Under the pieces are notes generated by a model, which worked only from the letters and a program-made list of their open reading frames with translations, made no database searches and had not been told where the DNA came from. DNA of 64,000 bases from Xanthomonas translucens pv. cerealis. GTDB lineage: Bacteria; Pseudomonadota; Gammaproteobacteria; Xanthomonadales; Xanthomonadaceae. Shown piece by piece: positions 1-8,652 of the stretch (within the stretch, counting starts at the first letter, position 1; each line of letters starts with the position of its first letter). Made by a program: the position numbers and the translations under genes. The DNA is taken from contig NZ_CP038228.1 of the NCBI RefSeq assembly GCF_006838285.1, forward strand, positions 2,790,001 to 2,854,000, written 5' to 3'.

Positions 1-115
1 AGTAGAACGCTTCGTCCACGAACAACGGCAGACGCGCGGCCACCAGCAGCTTGGCTGCGGTGACAAGCGTCCACAGCACCATGAAGGTGTTGCGTGCACG
101 TTGTTCGCCTTGCAT
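1..115 (-). CDS. Partial membrane glycosyltransferase, GT39/ArnT-like (N-terminus only)
   Basis: The minus strand has an ATG at 115 opening a frame that runs off the window edge. The 38 visible residues start MQGEQRARNTF, continue into a hydrophobic segment (VLWTLVTAAKLLVAARLPL) and reach FVDEAFY. A short N-terminus, one membrane helix and then an L-F-x-D-E-A-Y/F motif is the usual start of family 39 (dolichyl-phosphate-mannose/ArnT-type) integral membrane glycosyltransferases, where the acidic pair lies in the first periplasmic loop. It is divergent from the moxR gene, with about 37 bp between start codons. The assignment rests on the N-terminus only; substrate and length cannot be judged. 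Confidence 0.55.
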   Translation of the reverse strand, partial: MQGEQRARNTFMVLWTLVTAAKLLVAARLPLFVDEAFY

Positions 116-152
116 TGCCCTTAGACTCCCCTAAACCCGTTGCGAGAATGCG

Positions 153-1106
153 ATGCCTACTCCGCCCCGCTTGCCGGAAATGCTAACCGATACGCTGCGC
201 GAGGCGCTCGTGCAGGCCCAGCAGCAGGTCAATGCGCTGGTCCTGGGCAAGCCGCAACAGGTGCGCATGGCGTTTGTCGCGCTGCTGTCCGGCGGACATC
301 TGCTGATCGAGGATCTGCCCGGACTGGGCAAGACCACGCTGGCGCATGCGCTGGCGGCGAGCCTGGGCCTGAGCTTCCAGCGCGTGCAGTTCACCTCGGA
401 TCTGCTGCCGGCCGACGTGCTCGGCGTATCCGTGTACGACCCGCAATCGCGCCAGTTCCAGTTCCATCCCGGCCCGGTGTTCGCCCACGTGCTGCTCGCC
501 GACGAGATCAACCGCGCGCCGCCGCGCACGCAGAGCGCGCTGCTGGAAGCGATGGCCGAACAGCAGGTCACCCTGGACGGCACGACGCATCCGCTGCCGG
601 CGCCGTTCTTCGTCATCGCCACACAGAATCCGGTGGACCTATCGGGCACCTTCCCGCTGCCCGACTCGCAGCTGGACCGCTTCCTGCTGCGCCTGGCACT
701 GGGCTATCCCAGCCCCGAATCCGAACGCGCGCTGCTCAGCGGCCGCGACCGCCGCGACCTGATCGCACAGGCGCGACCGCAACTCAGCGACACCGACATG
801 GCCACGCTGCGGCACAGCGTGGAGCAGATCCACGCCAGCGACGCGCTGATCGGCTACGTGCAGGCGCTGCTCGCGCGCAGCCGCCAGCATCCAGGCGTGC
901 GCGTGGGCCTGTCGCCGCGCGCCGGCATCGCGCTGCTGCGCGCGGCCAAGGCGCACGCGCTGCTGCTCGGCCGCGCGCATGCGTTGCCCGAAGACGTGCA
1001 GGCGCTGTTCGTGGCGGTGGCCGAGCACCGCCTGGTGGCCGAACAGGAATCGGCCTCCGGGCCAGCGCTGGCCAAGGCGATCCTGCACAGCGTGGCGGTG
1101 GACTGA
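153..1106 (+). CDS. MoxR-family AAA+ ATPase
   Basis: A 317-residue AAA+ ATPase of the MoxR class, which usually acts as a chaperone or metal-insertion factor for a vWA/DUF58 partner. Walker A (DLPGLGKTT) is at residues 54-62, Walker B (LLADEIN) at 114-120, sensor 1 (ATQNP) at 156-160 and the arginine-finger region (DRF) near 175. Length matches the family. It is the first gene of a plus-strand run moxR-DUF58-tgpA-slp; the DUF58 gene starts 5 bp after its stop. The specific client is not known from the sequence. Confidence 0.93.
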   Translation: MPTPPRLPEMLTDTLREALVQAQQQVNALVLGKPQQVRMAFVALLSGGHLLIEDLPGLGKTTLAHALAASLGLSFQRVQFTSDLLPADVLGVSVYDPQSRQFQFHPGPVFAHVLLADEINRAPPRTQSALLEAMAEQQVTLDGTTHPLPAPFFVIATQNPVDLSGTFPLPDSQLDRFLLRLALGYPSPESERALLSGRDRRDLIAQARPQLSDTDMATLRHSVEQIHASDALIGYVQALLARSRQHPGVRVGLSPRAGIALLRAAKAHALLLGRAHALPEDVQALFVAVAEHRLVAEQESASGPALAKAILHSVAVD

Positions 1107-1111
1107 GGCCG

Positions 1112-2068
1112 ATGCGGGCACGGCTGCGCGAGTGGCGGCAGGCGCTGGCACGGCTGGCGCGGCCGCGCGATCCCGAGCCGCTGCCGGTGCGGCTGGACCG
1201 GCGTCGGATCTACATCCTGCCCACCCCGTTCGGCGGTTTCCTGGCGCTGCTGCTCGGCGCAATGCTGCTCGGCGCGCTGAACTACAACAACAACCCCGCC
1301 TTGCTGCTGGCGCTGCTGCTCGGCGCGGCCGCCATCGCCAGCGCGATCGCGGCGCACCTGCAGCTGTCGGGACTGCGCCTGGACGCGCTGTCGGCCGAGC
1401 CGGTCGCGGCCGGCACGCCGCTGCGGCTGCGCCTGGCGCTGGCCGCCGACGACGCCCGCCAGCGCCGCGGCCTGCGCGTGGCGCATGCCGACCGGCACAC
1501 CTACATCGACCTGCACGGCGACGGCGCCAACGAAGCCGATCTGGAACTGCCCACCGAACGCCGTGGCTGGCTCGACCTGCAGCGCATCCGCATTTCCACC
1601 ACCCAGCCGCTGGGCCTGCTGCGCGCCTGGGCCTGGTTCTGGCCGGACGCACCGCTGCTGGTCTATCCGAACCCCGAACACGACGGGCCGCCGCTGCCGC
1701 ACGGCGACGGCACCCCGACCCAGACCCGCCTGCACGCGCTCGGCGAAGAACTGCAGCAGTTGCGCCCGTACCGCGCCGGCGACGCGCCGCGCGCGATCTC
1801 CTGGAAGCACTCGGCGCGCCGCGACACGCTGCTGGTGCGCGAATACGAACGCCCGATCGGCGTGGACGTGGTGCTGGACTGGCGCACCCTGCCGGCGCTG
1901 CCCCACGAACGCCGCATCGCGCGGCTGGCGCGCTGGATCGACGAGGCCGAGCGCGACGGCCGCCGCTACCGCCTGCTGCTGCCCGGACAGCCGCCGCTGG
2001 GGCCGGGCCGCGGCCCGCAGCACCGGCACCTGTGCCTGCGCGCGCTGGCGCTGCTGCCGCATGGCTGA
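1112..2068 (+). CDS. DUF58 domain protein (MoxR partner)
   Basis: A 318-residue DUF58 protein. I chose the ATG at 1112 because it follows the moxR stop by 5 bp; the same frame is open far upstream but only as an overlap with moxR. Two hydrophobic segments lie at about residues 35-75 (PFGGFLALLLGAMLLG, then LLLALLLGAAAIASAI). The DUF58 signature region reads ELQQLRPYRAGDAPRAIS followed by WK, with a downstream VREYER. The family is membrane anchored with a vWA-like cytoplasmic part and is almost always paired with MoxR ATPases. Its stop overlaps the start of the next gene by 8 bp, so coupled translation is likely. Confidence 0.9.
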   Translation: MRARLREWRQALARLARPRDPEPLPVRLDRRRIYILPTPFGGFLALLLGAMLLGALNYNNNPALLLALLLGAAAIASAIAAHLQLSGLRLDALSAEPVAAGTPLRLRLALAADDARQRRGLRVAHADRHTYIDLHGDGANEADLELPTERRGWLDLQRIRISTTQPLGLLRAWAWFWPDAPLLVYPNPEHDGPPLPHGDGTPTQTRLHALGEELQQLRPYRAGDAPRAISWKHSARRDTLLVREYERPIGVDVVLDWRTLPALPHERRIARLARWIDEAERDGRRYRLLLPGQPPLGPGRGPQHRHLCLRALALLPHG

Positions 2069-4010
2069 GTCGCGCTCGCCCGCGCTGCGCGACAGCCGCC
2101 GCCACTGGGCGCTGGGTACCGGCCTGCTGGCGCTGCTACCGCTGCTGCTGCAGTTGCCCACCGCGCTGGCGCTGCTGTTCGCGGCGACCGCGCTGCTGAT
2201 CGGCGCCAGCTCGGCATGGCGGCCGCTGCCGGCCGCGCTGCGCCTGCTGCTGGTGGCGGCGATGCTGGCGGCGATCTACTGGCAGGTCGGCATGCGCTTC
2301 GGCCGCGACACCGGCTGCGCCATGCTCGCGGCGATGCTGGCGATCAAGCCGTCGGAACTGAAGACGCTGCGCGACGCGCGCAGCCTGCTCGGCTTCGCCC
2401 TGTTCGCGCCGTTCGCCGCGTTCCTGCTCGACCAGGGGCCGATCGCGATGCTGCTGGGGCTGGCCGCGGTGATCGCCGCGCTGCTGTGCATGCAGCGCCT
2501 GGCCGACCAGGAAGGGCACAGCGCCGCGCCGCCGCTGCGCGGCCAGCTGCGCGGCGTCGGCCGGCTGCTGGCGCTGGGCCTGCCGCTGGCGCTGGCCGCG
2601 TTCTGGCTGTTCCCGCGCCTGGGCTCGCCGCTGTGGGGCGTGCCCGAGCGCGCGCTGGCGCGGCCTGGTTTGTCGGACACGATGAGCCCGGGCCAGTGGC
2701 TGGACCTGATGGCCGACGACACCCCGGCGCTGCGCGTGCAGTTCTTCGGCCGCGTGCCGGCGCCGGCGCAGCGCTACTGGCGCGGGCCGGTGCTGTGGGA
2801 TTTCGATGGCAGCACCTGGCGTGCGCAACGCGGCAACGCATACCTGCCGGCGCCGGCGGTACAGACCGGTGCGGCCGCGTGGGATTACCAGATCGAAGTG
2901 GAGCCGACCGACCGCCGCCAGCTTGTCGCGCTGGACCTGCCGCTGCAAGTGCCGGAAGGCACCCGCCTCTCCTCCGATTACGTGCTGCACAGCGAGCGCC
3001 CGCTCGGCGCACTGACCCGCTGGCGCCTGCGCTCGGCGCCGCCGCTGCGCTTCGAGATCGCACTGGCGCCGGCGCAACGCCAGCGCGCGCTGGCGCTGCC
3101 GCCCGGCTACAACCCGCGCACCCTGGCCCTGGCCCGGCAATGGCGGCAACAGGCCGGCGCCGACGACGCCGCGATCGTGGCGCGCGCGCTGCAGTGGATC
3201 CGCCGCGACTTCGCCTACACCCTGGAGACGCCGCTGCCCGGCCGCAACGGCGTCGACGAATTCCTGTTCCAGTACAAGGCCGGGTTCTGCCAGCACTTCA
3301 GTTCCGCATTCGTGGTGCTGATGCGCGGCGCCGGCATCCCCGCGCGCGTGGTCACCGGCTATGCCGGCGGCACCCGCAATCCGTTCGGCGGCTACTGGGT
3401 GGTGCGGCGCATGGACGCTCATGCCTGGGCCGAGGTCTGGCTGCCACAGCGCGGCTGGGTGCGTGTGGACCCGACCGCCGCGGTCGCCCCGGAACGCATC
3501 TACGACACCCTCGAAGACCGCCTCGGCAACAATGCCGGCGCCCAGGGCGGCGGCGCCGACTGGCAGCTGCGCGACGTCGGCGACTGGCTGCGCCGCGGCT
3601 GGAACGACCTGGTGCTGTCGTTCGACGCCAACCGCCAGCAGCGGCTGCTGAGCGAGCTGGGCATCGCCAGGCTCGAGCCGGCGCAGCTGGTCGCCTTGTT
3701 CGCCGGCTGCACCGCGCTGCTGCTGGGTTGGATGGCCTGGCTGCTGGCCCGCGGCGAACGCGAGCGCGACCCGCTGCTGCGCGCCTGGCGCCGGCTGGGC
3801 CGGCGCTACGCCCGGCTCGGCCTGGGCCGCGAAGCGCACGAACCGGCGCTGGCGTGGGCGCGGCGTGTCCACCAGGTGAGGGAGGCAAACGCGTTGCTTT
3901 CGCTCAGCCAGCGTTTCGCCGATTCGCGCTACGCTGGCGCGGATTCGGACAGGGCTTCATTGTTGCGCGACCTGCGCAGGCACCGTCCGCATACCGGAGC
4001 ATCTCGATGA
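2061..4010 (+). CDS. TgpA-like transmembrane transglutaminase (DUF3488 + transglutaminase core)
   Basis: A 649-residue protein with an N-terminal block of several membrane helices (about residues 15-190, DUF3488/TgpA_N type), a periplasmic region, a transglutaminase-like core and a C-terminal membrane segment near residue 560. The cysteine-protease-like triad is visible: Cys410 in AGFCQHFSSAF, His454 in MDAHAWAEVW and Asp470 in RVDPTAAV. Pseudomonas TgpA is an essential or near-essential member of unknown substrate. The ATG at 2061 overlaps the DUF58 stop and its own TGA overlaps the next ATG (ATGA at 4007), supporting one operon. The longer open frame from 1485 is a shadow of the DUF58 gene. 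Confidence 0.92.
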   Translation: MAESRSPALRDSRRHWALGTGLLALLPLLLQLPTALALLFAATALLIGASSAWRPLPAALRLLLVAAMLAAIYWQVGMRFGRDTGCAMLAAMLAIKPSELKTLRDARSLLGFALFAPFAAFLLDQGPIAMLLGLAAVIAALLCMQRLADQEGHSAAPPLRGQLRGVGRLLALGLPLALAAFWLFPRLGSPLWGVPERALARPGLSDTMSPGQWLDLMADDTPALRVQFFGRVPAPAQRYWRGPVLWDFDGSTWRAQRGNAYLPAPAVQTGAAAWDYQIEVEPTDRRQLVALDLPLQVPEGTRLSSDYVLHSERPLGALTRWRLRSAPPLRFEIALAPAQRQRALALPPGYNPRTLALARQWRQQAGADDAAIVARALQWIRRDFAYTLETPLPGRNGVDEFLFQYKAGFCQHFSSAFVVLMRGAGIPARVVTGYAGGTRNPFGGYWVVRRMDAHAWAEVWLPQRGWVRVDPTAAVAPERIYDTLEDRLGNNAGAQGGGADWQLRDVGDWLRRGWNDLVLSFDANRQQRLLSELGIARLEPAQLVALFAGCTALLLGWMAWLLARGERERDPLLRAWRRLGRRYARLGLGREAHEPALAWARRVHQVREANALLSLSQRFADSRYAGADSDRASLLRDLRRHRPHTGASR

Positions 4011-4534
4011 AGATCCGATTGCTGTTCCCCGTCATGGCGGTGCTTGCCCTGGGCGCCTGCGCGACCGCGCCCAAGCCGCTGCAAGGTCAGTTCGCCACCG
4101 TCACCCCGCGCGACTCGGTTGCCGGCCAGCAGGTCGGCGCCTCGGTGCGCTGGGGCGGCAAGATCATCCAGACCAAGCCCAGCCAGGGCGAAACCTGCTT
4201 CCAGATCCTGTCGCGGCCGTTGAGCGCCAGCGGCCGTCCGGACAGCGATGCGGCCGACGCCAGCGACGGCCGCTTCGTCGCCTGCCGCGCCGGCTTCTAC
4301 GATCCGGCGGTGTTCGAACCGGGCCGCGAGGTGACCTTCATCGGTCACGTGTCCGGCTACGAAAGCACCCGCATCGGCGAGTACGACTACCGTCTGCCCA
4401 AGATCGATGCCGACGTGGTCTACCTGTGGCCGGTGGTGCGCCAGGTCGACGTGGTCCCCGCCTACCCCTACGGTCCGTATGGCCCGTGGGATCCGTGGGG
4501 TCCGCGCTGGGGCTGGGGCCGCGGCTGGTGGTAA
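4007..4534 (+). CDS. Slp-family outer-membrane lipoprotein
   Basis: A 175-residue predicted lipoprotein: MKIRLLFPVMAVLALGAC gives a short basic start, a hydrophobic core and a lipobox with Cys18. The middle (SVRWGGKI, CFQILSRPL, FIGHVSGYE) fits the Slp/YeaY starvation-inducible lipoprotein family. The C-terminus is low complexity, rich in P, Y, G and W (YPYGPYGPWDPWGP...), a common tail in xanthomonad members. The ATG overlaps the tgpA stop by ATGA. Role: outer-membrane lipoprotein of unknown function; whether it works with the MoxR/TgpA products is only implied by the operon. Confidence 0.85.
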   Translation: MKIRLLFPVMAVLALGACATAPKPLQGQFATVTPRDSVAGQQVGASVRWGGKIIQTKPSQGETCFQILSRPLSASGRPDSDAADASDGRFVACRAGFYDPAVFEPGREVTFIGHVSGYESTRIGEYDYRLPKIDADVVYLWPVVRQVDVVPAYPYGPYGPWDPWGPRWGWGRGWW

Positions 4535-4568
4535 GCCTGCTGGCACACGTTGTGCCATGATGGAGAAG

Positions 4569-4594
4569 AAAACGCCGCTGAAAAGCGGCGTTTT
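4569..4594. terminator. Bidirectional Rho-independent terminator
   Basis: Perfect 11-bp inverted repeat AAAACGCCGCT / AGCGGCGTTTT with a GAAA loop. The A-run and T-run on either side let it serve both the plus-strand slp operon and the converging minus-strand HIT gene. Confidence 0.85.
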
Positions 4595-4628
4595 CCGTTT
4601 ACCCGGCACCTCGCCCCGCTGCGGCCGC

Positions 4629-4976
4629 TCAGGGCGTGCCGAAACGGCCCAGCGGCGCCCCGGCCAACAGGTGCAGGTGCAGATGGAACACGGTCTGCCC
4701 GGCATGCTCGCGGCAATTCATCACCACCCGGTAGCCGTCCTCGGCCAGGCCCTGCTCGCGCGCGTAGGCGGCCGCGGCCAGCACCAGCTTGCCGACCAGG
4801 GTGGCCTGGTCCGGCGTCAGGTCGTCGAGGGTGGGGATCTCCACCTGCTTGGGAATTAACAGCACGTGCACCGGCGCCTGCGGCGCGATGTCCTTGAAGC
4901 CGAGCACATCGTCGTTCTCATACACGATGCTCGCGGGAATTTCGCGGCGGATGATCTTGCCGAAGATGGTGTCCAT
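4629..4976 (-). CDS. HIT-family purine nucleoside phosphoramidase (HinT-like)
   Basis: A 115-residue histidine triad protein. The HLHLH motif is at residues 98-102, and the N-terminal MDTIFGKIIRREIPA is the standard HinT start, so I placed the start at 4976 rather than at an upstream ATG in the same frame. HinT-type enzymes hydrolyse adenosine phosphoramidates such as lysyl-AMP. It is the last gene of the minus-strand series dnaX-ybaB-recR-HIT and faces the slp terminator. Confidence 0.93.
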   Translation of the reverse strand: MDTIFGKIIRREIPASIVYENDDVLGFKDIAPQAPVHVLLIPKQVEIPTLDDLTPDQATLVGKLVLAAAAYAREQGLAEDGYRVVMNCREHAGQTVFHLHLHLLAGAPLGRFGTP

Positions 4977-5052
4977 GGGCCGGCTCGCACAGCGGAAATG
5001 GGCAGTCGTTATAGCCCAATTCGGCGGCACGCCGCCATTGCCAAGTGTGCCG

Positions 5053-5667
5053 CTACTCGCCTGCGCCGCCGCGCGGGACCTCGTTGCGGCTACCGAAGGC
5101 GTGCGACAGCGTGCCGCGGTCCACGTACTCCAGCTCCCCGCCCAGCGGCAGGCCCTGCGCCAGCCGGCTCGGGCGCACCCCGTGGCGGCGCGCCAGCTGC
5201 GCCAGGTAATGCGCGGTGGCCTCGCCCTCGACGGTGGAATTTGTGGCGATGATCAGCTCGGCGATCTCGCCATGCGCCAGCCGCGCAGCGAGTCCATCCA
5301 GGCCCAGCTCGCGCGGGCCGACCCCGTCCAGCGGCGACAGCCGGCCCTGCAGGATGAAGTACAGCCCGCGATAGCCGGTAGCGTGCTCGATCGCCAGGCG
5401 GTCGGCCGGCGACTCCACCGCGCACAGCTGCTGGCGGTCGCGGCTGGCGCTGGCGCAGATCGCGCACAGCTCGGTCTCGCTGAAATCGCGGCACTGCGTG
5501 CAATGGCCGACCTTCACCACCGCCTCGGCAAGCACGTTCGCCAAGCGCAGCCCGCCCTCGCGCTCGCGCTCGAGCACGTGATAGGCCATGCGCTGCGCCG
5601 ACTTCTGGCCGACGCCGGGCAGCACGCGGAATGCGTCGATGAGTTGTTCTAGCAGGGAGGAGCTCAT
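5053..5667 (-). CDS. recR: Recombination protein RecR
   Basis: A 204-residue RecR. It has the N-terminal helix-hairpin-helix ([18 protein letters not shown], residues 13-30), a four-Cys zinc finger (Cys56, Cys59, Cys68, Cys71), and a Toprim domain with the C-terminal [10 protein letters not shown] segment. RecR works with RecF/RecO to load RecA at gaps. The start [13 protein letters not shown] fits the family; the in-frame upstream extension crosses an intergenic repeat and is unlikely to be translated. It follows ybaB and dnaX, the conserved bacterial order. Confidence 0.96.
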   Translation of the reverse strand: MSSSLLEQLIDAFRVLPGVGQKSAQRMAYHVLEREREGGLRLANVLAEAVVKVGHCTQCRDFSETELCAICASASRDRQQLCAVESPADRLAIEHATGYRGLYFILQGRLSPLDGVGPRELGLDGLAARLAHGEIAELIIATNSTVEGEATAHYLAQLARRHGVRPSRLAQGLPLGGELEYVDRGTLSHAFGSRNEVPRGGAGE

Positions 5668-5674
5668 TATTGGT

Positions 5675-5796
5675 CGGGACTGGGGACTCGGGGCTCGAAA
5701 AAGCGACGCGGGGGTAGGACCTGATCGCAGTGCCATGTCCTGAAAGGCGACGCGCGCAATGGCCCGCTTCTACGAGTCCCCCGTCCCGAGTCCCGG
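5675..5796. repeat. Inverted pair of GGGACTCGGG-type intergenic repeats
   Basis: Between recR and ybaB, CGGGACTGGGGACTCGGGG (about 5675-5693) is answered about 90 bp downstream by GAGTCCCCCGTCCCGAGTCC. The arms are opposed and could pair. The same words recur at 37096-37136, 46743-47009 and, degenerate, at 48903-48980. Confidence 0.7.
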
Positions 5797-5798
5797 CT

Positions 5799-6119
5799 TC
5801 AGAACGGCAGCTTCATGCCCGGCGGGATCGGCATGCCGGCAGTGGCCGCGCCCATTCGCGACTTGGACTCGGCGTCGATCTTGTTGGACGCATCGTTGAA
5901 GGCGGCGGCGATCAGATCCTCGGCCATCTCCTGGTCGGAGAGGATGCTCGGATCGATGCGTACCTTGCGGCATTCCTTGGCGCCGGTCAGGGTCACGCTG
6001 ACCATGCCGCCACCGGCGCTGCCGGTGACTTCCAGCTGGGCCAGTTCTTCCTGCGCGCGCTGCAGGTTTTCCTGCATCTTCTGCGCTTGCTGCATCAATT
6101 GGGCGATGTTTCCACGCAT
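5799..6119 (-). CDS. YbaB/EbfC nucleoid-associated protein
   Basis: A 106-residue YbaB/EbfC protein: an N-terminal helix rich in Q and K ([19 protein letters not shown]) and the central [19 protein letters not shown] segment with [19 protein letters not shown]. The family forms small dimers that bind DNA. It lies 6 bp downstream of the dnaX stop on the minus strand and before recR, the classic dnaX-ybaB-recR order. Confidence 0.95.
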   Translation of the reverse strand: MRGNIAQLMQQAQKMQENLQRAQEELAQLEVTGSAGGGMVSVTLTGAKECRKVRIDPSILSDQEMAEDLIAAAFNDASNKIDAESKSRMGAATAGMPIPPGMKLPF

Positions 6120-6125
6120 GCTTGA

Positions 6126-8000
6126 TTACTCTTGGTAAGGGCGGATGGAATCGGGCACGACCCGAGCGCCTTGCTGCTGGATCAGCGCTTGCACCGCCGG
6201 GTCTTGCAGGAACGCGGTTTCGGCCGCGCTCTGGCGCTCGCCGCGTTGTCGGTGCGAGCGCTCGTGCAGGGTCTCAGCATCGACCGCGATGCCGCTTTCG
6301 ATCACGATCTTCGGCCGGCTGCCAAGCGCATCGGCCAGCGCCGCGGACAGTTCGCCGAGCGAGCGCTCGGACTGCAGGTATTCGAAGCCCGGCGACAGCG
6401 ACAGCCGCAGCACGCCGTCGGCGTGGCTGACGAAGGCCGCGTTGGCGGCGAGCTGCCGCGACGGCCCGGCCAGGCCGCAATCGGCGACCAGTTCCAGCCA
6501 GTCCTCGGCCGCATGCAGCACGCGCGGTGCAGCGTAGTCGAGCGGCCTGCGCGCAGCGACGGTCAGCGGCGGTACCATCGCCATTTCAGGCTCGGGCGAG
6601 GCTGCGGGGCGTGATGCGAGCGGCGCCGCAGTCGCCGCAGTCGCCGCGGGCGTCGTTGCCGGCGCAGGCGCGGATGCAGGTGCCGCAGTTTCCCACGGCG
6701 GGTCGAGCACGGCGGCGGCGGCAACCGGCGCAGGCGCGGGTGTCGGCTTCGCCGCGGCCACGGCAGGCGCCGGCGCCATCATCGGCGCGGCGGGCGCGGC
6801 GACCGGGGGCGCCACCGCGACGTTTGCGGCAGCAGCGGGTGCCTCGGCCACTGCCACCGAAGCCTTGCGGCCTTCCGTCGTCGTACCCGACCCGGATGCA
6901 GCCGGCAGCGGCGCCGCGCCCGCCGGGCGGAACGCCAGCATGCGCAGCACCGCCATCTCGAACCCGGCGCGCGGACTCGGCGCCAGGTACAGATCGCGAC
7001 GACCGTTCAAGGCCATCTGGTACCACAGCTGCACGATTTCCGGACGCAGGCGCTCGGCGAACGGCGCCGGGTCCAGCCCGTCCAGGCCGGCCACCGCCGC
7101 GCCCGGCACCAGTTGCCGCACCTGGATCCGGTGCAAGGCCTCGGCCAGCGCTTCCAGCACCCCGCCCCAGTCCGGCGAGAACTCGGCCAGCCCGGCGACC
7201 ACCTGTAGCAGGCGCTGCCCGTCGCCATCGGCCAGCGCCTCGAGCATCGCCCCGACCTGGGTGCGATCGACCGTGCCCAGCATCGCCCGCACCACGTCCT
7301 CGCGCAGCGCGCCGCCGGCGTAGGCGATGGCCTGGTCGAGCAGCGACAGGCCGTCGCGCAGGCTGCCGTCAGCGGCCTTGGCCAGCTGCACGATCGCCGA
7401 GGCATCGACCTCGATCTGCTCGGCGGCCAGGATTCTGGTCATCTGCCCCTGGATCTGCTCCTCGTCCAGACGCTTGAGGTTGAACTGCAGGCAACGCGAC
7501 AGCACTGTTACCGGCAGCTTCTGCGGGTCGGTGGTGGCCAGCAGGAACTTGACGTGCTCCGGCGGCTCTTCCAGCGTCTTCAGCAGCGCGTTGAACGCTG
7601 CCTTGGACAGCATGTGCACCTCGTCGATCAGGTACACCTTGTACTTGCCGCGCGAGGGCATGTACTGCGCATTCTCGATCACCTCGCGCACATCGTCCAC
7701 GCCGGTATTGGACGCGGCGTCGATCTCCAGCAGGTCGATGTAGCGGCCGGCATCGATGTCCAGGCACGCCGGGCACTGCCCGCACGGGTCGGCACTGGTG
7801 CCCTGCTCGCAGTTCAGCGACTTGGCGAAGATCCGCGCGATAGTGGTCTTGCCGACGCCGCGGGTACCGGTGAACAGGAACGCGTGGTGCACGCGCCCGC
7901 TGTCCAGCGCATTGGTGAGCGCGCGGACCACGTGCTCCTGCCCCACCAGCTCAGCAAAACGCTTGGGGCGCCACTTGCGGGCGAGAACGAGATAGGACAT
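6126..8000 (-). CDS. dnaX: DNA polymerase III subunit tau/gamma
   Basis: A 624-residue DnaX. The start MSYLVLARKWRPKRF is the canonical N-terminus. Walker A (GTRGVGKTT) is near residue 45, the zinc module (CEQGTSADPCGQCPAC) near 64-79, Walker B (VYLIDEVHML) near 120, then domain III, an Ala/Pro/Val-rich linker (about 385-490) and a C-terminal polymerase-binding domain. It is the clamp-loader subunit of the replisome. I saw no A-rich slippery sequence of the E. coli kind (A AAA AAG), so a programmed frameshift making gamma is not evident. It is divergent from the tRNA-Ser gene. Confidence 0.95.
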   Translation of the reverse strand: MSYLVLARKWRPKRFAELVGQEHVVRALTNALDSGRVHHAFLFTGTRGVGKTTIARIFAKSLNCEQGTSADPCGQCPACLDIDAGRYIDLLEIDAASNTGVDDVREVIENAQYMPSRGKYKVYLIDEVHMLSKAAFNALLKTLEEPPEHVKFLLATTDPQKLPVTVLSRCLQFNLKRLDEEQIQGQMTRILAAEQIEVDASAIVQLAKAADGSLRDGLSLLDQAIAYAGGALREDVVRAMLGTVDRTQVGAMLEALADGDGQRLLQVVAGLAEFSPDWGGVLEALAEALHRIQVRQLVPGAAVAGLDGLDPAPFAERLRPEIVQLWYQMALNGRRDLYLAPSPRAGFEMAVLRMLAFRPAGAAPLPAASGSGTTTEGRKASVAVAEAPAAAANVAVAPPVAAPAAPMMAPAPAVAAAKPTPAPAPVAAAAVLDPPWETAAPASAPAPATTPAATAATAAPLASRPAASPEPEMAMVPPLTVAARRPLDYAAPRVLHAAEDWLELVADCGLAGPSRQLAANAAFVSHADGVLRLSLSPGFEYLQSERSLGELSAALADALGSRPKIVIESGIAVDAETLHERSHRQRGERQSAAETAFLQDPAVQALIQQQGARVVPDSIRPYQE

Positions 8001-8167
8001 CAGGCAACCGTCTTCATCTGAACCGCCATTGTGCCATGCCACGCCGCGTCGATCGTTCAGTGGGAGCGGCAGCCGGACGGGCGCCAGGAGTCCGGGCGCC
8101 GATCGGCATTCTTCCGCAAGCGGGAACAGACGCTGGCAGCAGGTCCGGCCTCCGCAGGCCGATCTCC

Positions 8168-8196
8168 TTGTTAACCGCGCCCGCGACGGCTAGAAT
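8168..8196 (+). promoter_or_regulatory. Sigma-70-type promoter of tRNA-Ser(GGA)
   Basis: TTGTTA (8168-8173) and TAGAAT (8191-8196) are separated by exactly 17 bp and lie about 38 bp before the mature tRNA 5' end, as expected for a stable RNA promoter. In the original arrangement this promoter may also have served ffs (see attR and ffs). Confidence 0.7.
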
Positions 8197-8234
8197 CCCG
8201 CCCCTGCCGTCGGCTACCTCGCGCCGGCAGACCC

Positions 8235-8327
8235 GGAGAGGTGTCCGAGTGGTTGAAGGAGCACGCCTGGAAAGTGTGTAAGCGTCTAAACCGCGCTTCG
8301 GGGGTTCGAATCCCCCTCTCTCCGCCA
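8235..8327 (+). tRNA. tRNA-Ser(GGA)
   Basis: A 93-nt class II tRNA including an encoded CCA. The acceptor GGAGAGG pairs with TCTCTCC, the anticodon loop is CTGGAAA (anticodon GGA), and there is a long variable arm and a GGGGGTTCGAATCCCCC T-arm. Its 3' end is the left attachment site of the genomic island. The gene is intact after integration because the island carries the same 3' sequence. Confidence 0.97.
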
Positions 8328-8332
8328 GATTC
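8311..8332 (+). other. attL: island attachment site at the tRNA-Ser 3' end
   Basis: These 22 bp (T-arm to CCA plus GATTC) recur exactly at 14564-14585. An integrase relic lies 80 bp inside. This is the standard layout for a tRNA-targeting tyrosine integrase. Confidence 0.9.
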
Positions 8333-8335
8333 AGC

Positions 8336-8361
8336 AAACCCCTGTTAACGCAGGGGTTTTT
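8336..8361 (+). terminator. Rho-independent terminator after tRNA-Ser (island-borne)
   Basis: Inverted repeat AAACCCCTG / CAGGGGTTT with a 6-nt loop and a T-run. It begins 4 bp after the attL core, so it came with the island and would now end tRNA-Ser transcription. Confidence 0.85.
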
Positions 8362-8411
8362 GCTTTTCTGGGGTGACCCTCGACGGGACACAAATCGGGA
8401 CACATCTCACG

Positions 8412-8507
8412 ATGCGCATCCCTCATCATCTCGTTCGCTCGCCCTCCGGGCTCTGGTCCTTCCGGGGCGGTTCAGGGTCGCCCGCAAGCTTCGTGTTTCT
8501 TGACTAG
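8412..8507 (+). pseudogene. Integrase relic, N-terminus only (copy 1)
   Basis: An ATG opens a 31-residue frame, MRIPHHLVRSPSGLWSFRG and onward to a TAG. The first 18 residues match the start of the second integrase fragment at 11204 (MRIPHHLIRSASGRWSFRQ) and look like the N-terminal domain found in many xanthomonad and pseudomonad phage-type integrases. After residue 18 the homology stops. The position next to attL is where the island integrase belongs. This is a remnant, not a functional gene. Confidence 0.75.
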
Positions 8508-8652
8508 GTTCATGGACGGCTGGCCGCCGTCCATCGCGCCTATGGGTGCTTCGCACTCGATCGTAGACGGGTGCGTCGGTCCGTGAGGCTGTTTAGGCGC
8601 AGCGCTATCTTCAAGAAGAGCAGTGATACCAGGGGTGCCTCATGACACCAAG
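8508..8652. other. Island spacer without recognised gene
   Basis: About 145 bp between the integrase relic and the end of the DUF6624 gene. I see no convincing coding frame or RNA. Confidence 0.5.

Noticed and set aside
2136..3872. Long minus-strand open frame (578 codons) opposite tgpA
   Set aside because: Antisense shadow in high-GC DNA; the plus-strand protein has clear catalytic motifs and the antisense product is Arg/Gln-rich without domains.
6126..8000. Programmed frameshift in dnaX
   Set aside because: No run of A residues or pause structure like the E. coli signal was seen in the coding strand.
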